Source: Gigaspora rosea | Lineage: Eukaryota > Glomeromycota > Glomeromycetes > Diversisporales > Gigasporaceae | Length of the DNA: 64,000 bases | Direction of reading: 5' to 3' | Assembly: GCA_003550325.1 (NCBI GenBank) | Contig: QKWP01001239.1 | Span: 88,039-152,038 of the forward strand | Part shown: positions 44,528 to 55,790 of the stretch, piece after piece | Position numbering within the stretch: position 1 is the stretch's first letter | How the letters are laid out: each line of letters starts with the position of its first letter | Translations under genes and position numbers: made by a program | The notes under the pieces: generated by a model | The model's input: only the letters and a program-made list of their open reading frames with translations | What the model was told of the DNA's origin: nothing | Databases searched by the model: none

Positions 44528-45002
44528 TTAAGGGTAGAGTAAATGTAGATCATTTTTCATATGATCTGCACGGCATTACAGATTATAAAAATTCGCTACA
44601 AGCAAAATTTTTTAATGCTTTAACGAATTTTTACCAAAATTTCACAATGTGCAGATAAGAACTTTCTATTTATAGTAATTATATTGCGAAACTTGTTTTA
44701 TTTGAAAAAATTCTACTTCGAATATTACTGAAATATTTGGTCCCTTTGTGTTATCTGGGAAAACATAGAGCCACCTGGGAAAACTTCGGTAATATTTGAA
44801 GTGGAATTTTCACAAATAAAACAAGTTTCAAAATTATTATTACTATAAATAGAAAGTTCTTATCTGCACGTTGTGAAATTTTGGTAAAAATTCGTTAGAG
44901 CATTAAAAAATTTTGCTTGTGGCTAATTTTTATTTCCTATATAAAAATCTGTAATACCATGCAGATCATATGAAAAATGATCTACGTTTACTCTACCTTT
45001 AA
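44528..45002. mobile_element. piggyBac-type MITE P3, full-length hairpin
   Basis: Flanked by TTAA (44528-44531, 44999-45002) with ends GGGTAGAGTAAATGTAGATC / (complement) AGGTAGAGTAAACGTAGATC. The inverted repeat does not stop at the tips. It extends through 'aagaactttctatttatagt' to a centre near 44765, giving arms of about 230 bp. A transcript across it would be a long hairpin. Confidence 0.8.
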
Positions 45003-46250
45003 CATGAATCAGATGCTGTAACCTATCTATAAATCTTTTTTTTTCTAAACAAATGCAATGTAAATCTAATATGTATATATGAAATCATATTTTTTTAATA
45101 CAAAAAAAAACTTACTCCTTGCATATGTGAATTTTTCCTAACACATTTTTTGTTTAACTTTAATTTGCACTATCAGGCTTAATTTTTGCTATCAATGAAA
45201 GACTTTTGTGATTGCTTTGGAGCACTCAGACAATTTCGCTGTCTAAATATTAGAGGTTTTTATTGATATGTTGTTTAAGAGCGGGTAAGATTGTTATCTC
45301 CACAAATTCTTTTTGATCGAGCTAGTTTTTCTTCTTACTAATTGCTAAGCGTGGATTTTCATGCGCAAGTTGCTTTGCAACTCTGAGCAATTCTTTCTAT
45401 TATTATAAAAATATAATATACAAATCCGATATTCATATCTACAGGTTAGTATAATAATAAAGTATATAATATAAAAAAAATAATTTACCCTAAACACTAA
45501 TTTATATTCCAGATTCATTGGAATCAATTGTCCTTGCTTAAATCTCGTTTGGCTTCGGTCATATGATCTACCCAATAAGAAAGATTTTCCTTCTTTTTTT
45601 TTGTTTCGAATTTTTATGACCGTTTTTACTTTCTCTACTTTTACTACTATTATTACCAATATCGTCGATTTCCATACAATCAAGGCGGTTAGTTACAAAA
45701 GTTTGTAAGCATTAAAATTCTGATACATTTGACTTAGATCTTTTTCAATACATCCAAAACTTTTTTCAAGAAGAGCAACTTGAGATTTCAAGGCTAAATT
45801 TTCTATAATAAAGTTATATTTTACTGATATTTATATAAACTGTTAAGTAATAATTTAAGTAAAATGTACAACATACCTTTTTCTAAAACTTTGCAACTAC
45901 TTTTAGTAGAATCTAGTTGAATATCATGTAGCCGATATTTGTATCAGTAAAAAATTATTGTTATTTGATAATATTAGATAATTTACCTTTGCTTGAACTT
46001 GATCTACTATTATGATAATACTTGTGACGTGAAGATAAATGATAAGAATGAGAATGATGAGTACATGAGTGAGAACAAAGGGTATAAGAATGAGTGCGAT
46101 GATAATAAGAGCAAGAATGAAGGTATGAGAACGGGAGCGATGATGATGAGAGCGAGAATGGGAATAGGAATGAGAGCGAGAATGAGAACCATAGAGTGAA
46201 AAAGAACGTAAAGAAAGAGAATATATAAGTTTCCTTTTTTTAGAATCCAT

Positions 46251-47714
46251 GACTTCATGAAATTTGAGAGAAGTACCAAAATGAAAAACAGTTTTGGTGG
46301 CATGATATGAATATTTGTAAAAAAATAAGACCAAAATTTTTCAAAATTTTCAAAACTACTATGAATAAAAAAGACCCAACACGAAGAAAGTTATTGAATA
46401 TGAAGCGAAGTTGTATCAAATAGATAAGTATTACCTATATCTGTTTATATGAAAAAAAGCTTAAGAGCTATTTTGAATATTGAAAGAAACGCAAAGTTAT
46501 TGAATAAATGAAGCTGTATCAAATAGTAATGGAAGAAATTTACTTGTAGAAAAAAAATGTGATAGTTAACGGAAGAAAAAATTGAAATATCAAATAGTAA
46601 TGGAAGAAATTTATTTGTAGAAGAAAATTATGATTCAATAAATGGATAATTTTATATTCAAAAAAAAAGAAATTTGTCATGAAGTTTGGTTGTCATTGTA
46701 TTTACTATACATAAGTAATTATCGAAAAAAATTTTAATGTCATTAAATTGTAAAATAAACTTTCGATTACTAATTATTTAAAATAAACTATTACATGATG
46801 AATAAACAATTAATTACATGATGAAATAAACTATTATATGAATTCTATGATGTTTTAATTCAAATAATTTTTTTCAGAATCAACTATAAACTTCTGATAC
46901 CCATATCACTTTTCTGTATCAATTGTTTTTTCTATTAGGTCATACAAACTTAATAAATTGGTTGAGCAATCAAATTTTGCAAAATTCTAAAAACATTTTG
47001 ACTACATTTTTTATCAGGTGAGTTGTTTTTATTAGGCATTTATAAAAAAATTTTATATTTATATATATAATTTTTTTTGTAAATAAAGCAAGTCACTAGG
47101 TCATTTTTTATATTGTTTTATAAAACTGTTTAACCTTTTTTTTTCTTTTTTTAAATAGTGACCTTTAAATAAACCTCAATACTAATCCCTTAATATTGTA
47201 TGATACATATGATCATTTTTCATAACTTTATTTTATTTTTAGTAAAATAAACAAAACTGCATGTAAATTGTATTTTAAAAAATTTTTTTTATACATATAA
47301 CATTACACATGTAAATCATATTTTAAAAATTTATTTATATATATATATTTATTTATTTATATAATTTATGTTTGTATAATAAAAATAAAATTTTGATTTC
47401 ATCACTTTTTGACCCAATAATGAAAAAGTAATTAACTTTATTTTTTTTCGATATGTATATTGGATACTGAAATTTACAAATCATAGAGTAAAAATATAAT
47501 TAATTGATTAATTTTATCAATATACTAGTAAAAATAATCTGATCAAAACAAGTTAATCTAAACTCTGATTTTATCAAAACAAATTAAACTTTAATTTTTT
47601 GATTTTTTTCAAAATATTAAACCAAATTAATTTTTGATTTCTTCAATTTTTTTTTAACTTTTCTTTAAAATGTATATCTATTACTCTAATTCTATATAAT
47701 AAAAATAAGGGTAC
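46251..47714. other. AT-rich spacer
   Basis: Short direct repeats of 'gaagctgtatcaaatagtaatggaagaaattta' type occur at 46500-46625. Nothing else is recognisable. Confidence 0.5.
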
Positions 47715-48040
47715 ATTTATTTATCGCCCCACGATGCATCGCCCTCACATGATCGACCAATAAAAATTCAAGATTAGGTGTAACGTAGCACAAGAAAAAA
47801 GTTCAAAACAAACGTTCGTTTTGACAAAAATCGCCTATAACCAAAAATTTCGCATATGAAACCACCTTCTGTGCTCTAACAAAAAAAATTCCTTGCAAAT
47901 TTTTACTATATACTACCCTCTTCACCCATATCCTAACCCTACCTAACTCTAACCCTAACTATATGAAGTCATTTAGTTTATTTTGGCTGGTTTGATTAAC
48001 ATTACAGAGGCGACAATGTCGCATATGCGATATATAAATT
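47715..48040. mobile_element. MITE of the core family, 'cgatgcatcg' ends
   Basis: The left end has TATCGCCCCACGATGCATCG and the right end has GCGACAATGTCGCATATGCG, both full of small palindromes. The core 'atgaaaccaccttctgtgct' + 'ctaacaaaaaaaattccttg' is at 47857-47900. A degenerate CCCTAA tract (47920-47965) follows it, in the same order as in the other copies. Confidence 0.6.
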
Positions 48041-48204
48041 ATCTCTAAAAATAAAACATGTGAATTCTGTAATAGAAATTTAAAATAAACTTCTAAATTA
48101 TTGTACAATTGATATTAAAAAATAAAATTACTGATGCTATTGCTCTTTGCTTTGAAACTTATGTAAAAAGTATAAAATAAAAGCCGAATCTATTTGTAAC
48201 CGTG

Positions 48205-48415
48205 ATTTTAGTCTGAGCAAATCAAATTGCTAGATTAGGTATGACAAAAATATTTGAAAATTTACAAACCGCAATAACTTCAAATTGTGCCTATGAAACC
48301 AATAGTTTTTTCTAGCTAAAAATGCTTCTTAAGGTGTTTTATTATATAATAAATTTTCTTCTCACTCTAAATCTAACCTAACCCTAATCTGGTTACTGTC
48401 ACTGCCAATGACAAG
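48205..48415. repeat. Core-family repeat, partial copy
   Basis: Contains 'gtatgacaaaaatatttgaa', 'gcctatgaaacca' and 'ctagctaaaaatgcttctta', then 'ctctaaatctaacctaaccctaa'-like sequence. It has the same order of landmarks as the copy at 47715 but is more diverged; the ends are unclear. Confidence 0.45.
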
Positions 48416-49125
48416 CACATTTTTTCTAAAATAAAATATGCTTTGTCTAATATGCATATTGTACAATTGATATTAAAAATAAATTACTGATGTGAATGCT
48501 TTTTGTTTTGAAACCTATTGTTACGAGCTAGATGCGAAAGTGGGCATAGTAATATGATGATCATTAAGTTGGGGCTTTGTAACGATTAAACTCAAGAACC
48601 TTTGGATCATTATTTTGGGCTCAGAGATTGTCAGAAGAAGATTCTGCATCTCCAAAGAAAGATCCATCTGGTAAATAATAGCTTGTGAAAGTGAGAAGGA
48701 AAAGAAGGCATTAGTCAATAAATTGTAAATCATTATTTAAGCCACTTACACCCTTTCTGATGTAAAATAGTATAAAAGAGAGGTAATTTCGCCATTAAAA
48801 AGGGAAGGAATTCCTTGAATAAAAAGAATAATCGTTAATAAATAAAGAATTATTAATAAATAAATTATAAATTACCATATGTGTAAAATGTGTAAAAAGT
48901 GTAAAATAAAATATACTTCGTCCGATATGCATATTGTACAATTAATAATAAAAAATAAATTACCAATGTTGTTTTTTTCTCTGAAATATAAATATGCTAA
49001 AACATTTTTGTAAGCTATTTTCTCTCTTAATATTTTCTCTCTTAATATTTTTTTTATTTTCTTAATATTGTTTCTTCGTATCTTTTTTAATATCATGTCT
49101 TGCTTCTTAATATAGATATTTCATC
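48416..49125. other. AT-rich spacer
   Basis: The segment 'aaataaaatatgctttgtct…gcatattgtacaattgatat' recurs near 48425 and 48905. Minus-strand frames here (48521-48733, 48872-49096) carry no motif. Confidence 0.4.
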
Positions 49126-50265
49126 ATGACTTACAAAAAAAACAAAGGAATCATTAAAAAACCTGCTGCTACTTTAAAAACTAAAAGATGTATATGCAAA
49201 AAAGTAGCATGTTTCTGTAGTATGTGCAATAGTTTAGAAGGAGATCCAAGAGTTAAGGCAGACCATAAAGCACAAAAACAAAAACCTTCTACAGTAAAAG
49301 AAAAGCATGCTATATCAAACTATCAAGTTGGATATCAGCCAGAAAATATCAATAATGGTGAAGGATCTTCAGATATTATGAACAATATTTTTTTAATAGA
49401 TTAGGTTATTGATTCAACAGACGATAAAACGTAAGATAGTGAATCATATAATTTGATGCCTCTGCTACAGCTTAAAAATCTTCAATTCCTTTGTTGTGCA
49501 GTTCCCAAAGGCTTTCATAATACAAAAATGGCATCCTTTTATTTTGGAAGAAATTTGTCAGATTCTTTTAATGATGATGAAAATGAAAATGAAAATGATG
49601 ACATGAAAAGTGATAAAACTGATAAAACTGATACTGAAGGAGAGAGCAAAAAAGTGAGTGAAGAAAGGAATTTAATAATGTTCGATGCACCTGATTTATA
49701 TGATACCCCAGAGACCAATGCCAGAATTGTTGACGAAGATTTATTAGAAATTGTATTGTGGTTTTTCATTACCAACAAAAATATCGCATTCTGATGCAAG
49801 CATTCACACTCTGATTAAATATCTCTAGCATTTGTTAACTCATATTGATAAACAAAAATATTGTGGCCTTTATACATCAATAGACGTTGCATAAAAGATG
49901 GCTAGTATCAGATTATGCAACAAGATTTGCTATATGCAAATCTTGCTGCAAATTATATAATCCAAAAGATATTTTAACAAAAAAAGCAGGACAAACACCA
50001 AAAATACTTTGCTGTACTCATGTAGAATTTTAAACCATGTAAATATTAGCAGATGAGTATCATGCGATACAATACTTTCAAAAAAAGTTAGAGTGCAAAA
50101 TAGAATAATCAGAAAGCCAGTATCAATTTATCCCATGGTAAATCTCAAGCAACAGTTTCTAAAGCTATTCCAGCAATTAGGATTTGAAGAAGCATGCAGA
50201 AGATGGGCCTATCAACCTTCAAAACTCCAATTATCTGATATGCCAGGAACATAGTATGAAGTACG
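49126..50265 (+). pseudogene. Tnp2/Plavaka-like transposase N-terminal remnant
   Basis: The first frame (49126-49404) has a Cys motif CICKKVACFCSMCNSLEGDP and a basic stretch. The second (49453-49794) has FHNTKMASFYFGRNLSDSF, an acidic run DDENENENDDMKSDKTDKTD and MFDAPDLYDTPE. Later pieces read CGLYTSIDVA, CKSCCKLYNPKDILTKKAG and LCCTHVEF (paired Cys), RKPVSIYPMVNLKQQFLKLF and FEEACRRWAYQPSKLQLSDM. The layout of acidic leader, two-Cys knuckles, 'P.....L..RL..L……..W' resembles the N-terminal half of CACTA-type Tnp2/Plavaka transposases, but I have only the pattern to go on. The catalytic part is absent. Confidence 0.45.
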
Positions 50266-50945
50266 AAGTGTATGGTTTAATTCATACATCACGTTTGTCC
50301 ACAAAATCTTGACTCTTATTGGTAGTTCCAATTTTATGTAATCATCTTTACACAGCCCTGATCAGATGGTCTAGAGTCTGGATCCATTATCAGTATATAC
50401 TGTTTTAAATCCAATTAAGACCGGTTTGACCATATGAAAAAAATTGAATCGGGCTCCAAACTCTAATATGATCTATGCTAGGAAATGTGCATGATGCTTT
50501 TTAAAGTAACAAAATATTACGTTGGATAAGTGGGTAGTGATGTGCCACGTATAGTACAGTACGCAAAAATTTTTTAAAATATTCTAGAACTAATCATAAA
50601 ACTATTTATATCTTAAATTTGCCCTTATGAAACTGCCATTTATTTTCTAAGCAAACTTATTTCTTGCAAAATTTTGCATATAGGTAGTTTATATCATATG
50701 CGTACTATATGTATTTCACATACTATACACACTATACAACTATATGTACTGTACGTACTGTACGCTAAAAAATTCGGATATCATATTAATAGCATGTTAC
50801 TAGATAAGGGTCATACCCAAAAGAGGGTATATCGAAGCAGAAATTTATTTTTTTAGTATTCTTGTATAAAGTTTTACCAGGAACATGGTACAAAGTACAT
50901 TCTACAGTACTCGAGATTTGCGTTTGTATACAAAATCTGGATGCC
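50213..50945 (+). repeat. Pair of diverged direct repeats
   Basis: The block 'ccaggaacatagtatgaagt…cacaaaatcttgactctta' (50238-50320) and 'ccaggaacatggtacaaagt…tacaaaatctggatgcctta' (50877-50955) are about three-quarters alike, same orientation, 640 bp apart. The inner DNA includes a MITE-like segment (50520-50780). Confidence 0.5.
50520..50780. mobile_element. MITE of the core family, 'agtacagtacg' ends
   Basis: The left end is CGTATAGTACAGTACGCAAA and the right end (complement) is AGCGTACAGTACGTACAGTA. The core 'cttatgaaactgccattta…cttgcaaaattttgcatata' (50627-50687) lies between. The terminal word again differs from those of the other copies. Confidence 0.5.
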
Positions 50946-50955
50946 TTAGTAGTAT

Positions 50956-51814
50956 GGTGATTTACAAAATTAAGCTAATTTAATTAATCAGGGATTTGCC
51001 TGCAGCAGTCCAGTTCAATCCAGTAATGCACATGAATGTAATGTCATTGTATCGTTTACATATGAACTTTCGCCTTCAATCAGTTTCCTTTTGCAGATTG
51101 ATGACCTTGTTCTATGGTGTACGTGACTCCCATGCTTTTCATCATGTGATCTACTATCACTCCGCAAAAATTCTTTGAGTGGGATATCGCCTCACTGCAA
51201 ACATGGTCTACATTCGGTTCCTAGCATCCAATATCTGAGCTGTAAAGTCAAGCTATCAAATTACTCATATTCGATATCCGGGTTGTCCACCCGGGCTATC
51301 AATTACACCTATAACTCCAAAGTACCCAACACACTAAATACATTTGCCCAGCAGTGTGTGAGTGAGCATCAACAAAGAAGTTATACTTGTGTCGAGCTAG
51401 CAGCAAAGACAAAAAAGGGAGAACAAACTTCCATTATTCCCTAAATATTCATTTACTATGACTTCATAATTCCATCCTTTTATAAATACTTATCGTGCAA
51501 TACATCATACTTACAAAATCGCCTATTGTCATCCCTTAATTAATCACTCCTACTTATCGTGCGAAGTGATAGGATATCACGTGATCGAAAAGAAGAGTGA
51601 GCACATGACTTGTCACATATATAAGCTGTTACAGGTAAAGCTTAGAGCATGTAAAAATCAGAAAATGGTGCAGGGAAGATCAAAGACAAAAGTCAGTTAT
51701 GACAAATTAACGTCCGCAAGTTCTTGAACAATTACATATCTCCATATTTCGTATAGTGAGTTGTTTATACAACTCCTAAAACTTATCGGTAGCTTACAAA
51801 AGCCTCAATTTCTA
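50956..51814. other. Moderately GC-richer DNA, no gene identified
   Basis: Open frames 50996-51178 and 51175-51444 have ordinary amino-acid composition but no motif. TATA-like boxes (tttataaatact near 51479, catatataagc near 51618) precede the coding-like segment at 51815, but this alone does not prove a promoter. Confidence 0.35.
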
Positions 51815-52200
51815 TTGCTATGTTGCTTGCTGACGACGATATTCAAAAAGAAGATGTTATTAAATTTGCAAAAAATTTTGCCGTCATATCTTGACAGAAT
51901 ATTCTTTGCAACCATTGTATAGACATTGTTCTCAGTCATCGCAACACACATTAAAAAAAACAACTATTAATCTATCGCCTTAATGACAAGAAATATACTA
52001 GACCTATCTATGTATATTTCGAGGTCCTGGTGTAATTACCAATATAATAAACGACCAAACTATTGAGGTGACCTTTTCTACCACAACTGACATCGTCAAA
52101 CTTAATGTTCAAAAAGAAACAGCCAACTTTGAAATTAACAGAAACCTAGCATCAAGCTATCAATTCCCTCTTCAAAATGTGTTTGTACTAGTGATGGCAC
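51815..52200 (+). pseudogene. Coding-like remnant of unknown family
   Basis: A segment reading MLLADDDIQKEDVIKFAKNF and, further on in another frame, FRGPGVITNIINDQTIEVTF, TTDIVKLNVQKETANFEI, NRNLASSYQFPLQNVF. Third-position C is more frequent than in the flanks and the 60-residue second part is free of stops, so it was probably once coding. I do not recognise the protein. Confidence 0.4.
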
Positions 52201-53503
52201 CGAAATTGATTTTTGAAAAAGGCCTATTTCATCTTCATTAGAGAAAATTAAAATTTTTTATAAAGAAGAGCAAATAAAATTTATATAGATATGTTCCTTA
52301 TAATTTTGTCTATTCAAAAAAAGTATCAAATAATTTCATCTTTCAAGTAAAATAGGTCAAAAACAATTTTGTCTTCAAATTTTAATTTTGGCTTTTAGAA
52401 CCCGAAAATTTTTCATTCTTATGTATAGTTTGTACTCACAATCCACAAAACTCAGAAACTAACCTTATCACAGACTATACTTAGTGTAGACCACAACATT
52501 TTTGTAGAAGAACATGTCTACACACAATGAGCAGAGCACCTACTTGGAATCTATTAACATATTAAACTTTGACTTTAATTCTATAAAAGCAAAAATATCT
52601 GTTATAAACGAGTATGCTAGACTAAGCAAAATACACAGAAAAGAACTAATACATATGCGATAGAATTAATTATTCATAAATACCTTTTCTTTTATATGCT
52701 TTTAATTTGATAATCTAAAGTATATCAAAAAGCTCACATTGTATAAACAGTCACATACTTATTAAATTAACTAATCAACTAAATCAAAATCAAATCAAAC
52801 AAATTAAAAATATACTAGCACATTATAAAGACCTCCCTGTTTGGTAATTTTTTTTTAAATTATTATTAAAATTATTCATATATATGTACATATTATTGCT
52901 AATTTGTTTTTAAAAATATATTAAAACTAATTCTAAATAAATATTACCTTAGTTTTCTATTTATTGATTATAGCTAACTGATCAATCAAATCTTTAAGAT
53001 CTAATATATATATCACAACAATCAAAACTATTAATTCAACTATAAAAAAATAATAATATAAAACGATACTTCAATTGCATAAACAAAAACTAACTAAATC
53101 GATTTTAACACATTAAAATCATAACAATAAAAGAGTAGATTTTACTTATCTTTCACTTTCATCCATAATCTATCATCCTAATCCACTTTTGTTGTCCTTA
53201 TTAATATAATTAAAACATCATTTAAATCTAAATTTCTCTTTAACCTTTGAAATTCAGTAGAAGAATTAATACAAAAAAGTTTCCTCTTATCATTCATAAT
53301 AAATTGTTTAATTATTCGCATATATTTCTGCTAGCTTTTTTCTTTTAATTAATGGATAGAATTTAGACATACTACTAGTAGTACTTTGTACTATATAGTA
53401 ACACTATTTAAGGCCAATTATTGACTAATTTTAATAAAAAAAATCTATTAAAATATTTTTGCAAGATACTTTGAGTAAATTGCATTATGTAAAAAAATAT
53501 CAA
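52201..53503. other. AT-rich spacer
   Basis: This is AT-rich DNA with no gene, RNA gene or clear element. Confidence 0.5.
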
Positions 53504-54506
53504 GGGTGTGGTGACATAGTGTAGTTGGATTGTTGTAACCCTTCCAAGTAGCTGTAACAAAAGGTACAAAGTTCAAATCACACCAGAGATAATTTTGAAA
53601 AATTTATCTGTATTACGGTAATCTGGACTCTGAGCTCGGATGTACAAATCTGTTTTCTGGGTTATACCAACTCATATTGGGAGCTCTGGTGCTGTGTTAT
53701 GCACAGAACTGGGGTGCATAGATCCTGGGGAATGCAGGCGCTATATTATGCACAGAACTATAGGACAAAAGGAAACCATACTTGGCAAGACCCGAGCAAA
53801 GAGGTAGCCAACTTCTGACTGTACTTAAAAAAAATCAGACGGGAACGGACCGAAAGCAGACTGACTGAGAAGAGAACTAACCAAAAGCAAACTTACAACA
53901 AAAAGGGCCTATGGCGGGGCTCTACCAATCAGACTGCTAGAGTCGCACCAGAGGAAAAAGACATGTGTTATGAAAGCATGTACCAAGGAGAGAGAGATTA
54001 TTGGGTTCACCAATGGCAGACCACTCTTTCTGGGTCCTCAGATTGGGAGTAGGATTGTAACTGGGGGAAAGAAAGTGATGTAGGGGTAAGGAAAGCAACT
54101 AGAAAGCAACCAGAAGAGGAACAGGAGAAGTACTGGAGTTGGTGAACTTTGTAAGAGCATGTATCGTGCTACAGATACTAGTAAAAAGGTAGTGGCTTGA
54201 GATAAGGGCCAGGTTGCAGTATAATTAAAAAATAGATTGAAATATGAACCTGGCGGCAGCAGCACTACAGGTACTATTAGTAGACAAGTAAGGTGCAAAA
54301 ACCAGGTTGAGTATATGAGTCGAACATATAGGATACTCTGATAGGTTTAGGTCGTAGATAAAATAGTCTAAGTTTCGGTACTTGGTAGTTGTAGTAATCC
54401 AATGCAATATATATTGGCTGTTGTAATGATAACTATGCTAATAAAAAGACTGAGGCATGACCTCACCTTGTAACTGAAAAATAAAATAAAATAAAATAAA
54501 ATAAAT
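53504..54506 (+). mobile_element. tRNA-derived retroposon, about 1 kb
   Basis: The left end folds like a tRNA: GGTGTG (53505-53510) can pair with CACACC (53579-53584). The A box TAGTGTAGTTGG is at 53517-53528 and a B-box-like AAGTTCAAATCAC at 53569-53581. The body is GC-richer than the flanks and includes a duplicated phrase 'tatgcacagaact' (53698, 53745). The right end is an (AAAAT)n tail at 54476-54506. No target duplication could be fixed. The length is unusual for a SINE, so it may be a composite or have acquired a 3' part. The small minus-strand frames inside (54038-54298, 54225-54407) are not credible. Confidence 0.65.
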
Positions 54507-55782
54507 AGCATAGCAGTAGTTGATTTTGATTGGTTGTTAAGATACCATGGAAAAAATGTCGATCATACCCCGGATAGAGTACCAGACAAAAATTTTATAA
54601 CTCTCAAGCTTTTAAAAAATTTGTTAACACACTTTAAAGACATATTATAACTTTACAATATACTAATTCAGTTTTGTATTAACAACTTTAATTTGAATTT
54701 TACAAGGGTTTTGTTATTTTTCACAATAAATACATAAATATCTACTAAATAACGCATACGCGACCATTCATACCACTACTATTACTATCATTATTGTATT
54801 ATAAATGTCATATTTACAAACTATACTTGTACTAAATAAATTATAATCAAAAATATTAAAATACAGTTTAGAATAATAGTTTAAAATTATACTTTTCATA
54901 AAAAATTCAAACAAACTAGTTGAAGCAAAGTCTTTCAATTTCAACTCACCAGTTGTTTAGACTACCAAACCACCTTCCGACCTTTCAAAATATTCACATC
55001 TCATCTAGTTTTTGGAACTACTGCATCTTATTGCATTTTAGGTTAAAAAACAATAAGTTTTAAGGTAAACTACCAATGACTAAAGTTGGTTGTTATGTTT
55101 TGTATTACAAAAAAAAAGTTTCATATGACATAGTGATTTTTACTATTAAAAGTACTTTAAAAATTATAAATGACTATATAAAAAAAAGATCATCACCAAT
55201 CATATTTATTCTAATAATAGCAAATCAAAACAAACTTCCGCTATGCTAAAAAAATATCATAACTTTAAATAGTCTTTTAAATTTTTTAGGGACCTTTGAA
55301 ACTTGGCTATTTTTAGCTATTTTACTAGTAAATTTTACTTATAAATTTGATATTAAAAATTACGTTTAATTTTTTAAATTTTTAAACTTATATTACTCTT
55401 AATATATTAGTTTTAATGTTGATAAATTTCATAAATTAGAATTAAAAGTTTGTTTTAACAACTTCTGATAAATTAAACAAAATTTATTTAATAATTTTTT
55501 TTTAAATTATGGTTAAAAAACTAATGAACCTATATGAAATACTAAAATAGTAATGATTTTCAACTAATAGCTTACAAACCTTTATAGTAGAAATAATTTT
55601 TTATAATATAACTAATAATAAAACATTTAATGTAGTAAGCTATAAACATTTTTTATATAATTTAAATTCAAATTTACTAATTCAATTAAAAAAATTTATA
55701 AAAATTTAGCATTTATAGTGTACTACACATAGTACATTTGAAGCAACAAAAAATAGCAGTTACAAAAGATTTTTTTAAACAA
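54507..55782. other. AT-rich spacer
   Basis: No gene, RNA gene or defined repeat is visible. The last 8 bases (GTTTATTA, 55783-55790) are the left target duplication of the next element. Confidence 0.5.
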
Positions 55783-55790
55783 GTTTATTA

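Larger units (their letters stand above)
42740..46250 (-). pseudogene. Multi-exon gene: Ser/Arg/His-rich N-terminus, coiled coil, tandem peptide repeats
   Basis: On the minus strand, exon 1 (46250-45987) starts MDSKKRKLIYSLSLRSFS and is rich in SHSRSHSYS-type dipeptides, then shifts frame into HSYTLCSHSCTHHSHS. Exon 2 ends at 45877 (RLHDIQLDSTKSSCKVLEK). Exon 3 (45802-45489) continues in frame as ENLALKSQVALLEKSFGCIE, a coiled coil, then NRLDCMEIDDIGNNSSKS and LIPMNLEYKLVFR. Exon 4 (from 45396) reads KELLRVAKQLAHENPRLAIS and then meets a stop. Further exons lie at 43790-43570 (repeats of TDQNKQTEPGQ) and near 43500 and 42940 (SDVEPTSKNHSS). Small introns with GT…AG separate them. I do not recognise the family. 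SR-type tails suggest RNA or nuclear-speckle contacts, or the second gene of a DNA transposon. Frame changes and stops mark it as dead. Confidence 0.5.

Noticed and set aside
45993-46303. Acidic plus-strand frame (NDEYMSENKGYKNECDDN…) and hydrophobic minus-strand frame
   Set aside because: Both are shadows of the Ser/Arg/His-rich exon read in other frames.
54038-54407. Minus-strand hydrophobic open frames of 60-86 residues
   Set aside because: They lie within the tRNA-derived retroposon and have no coding character.
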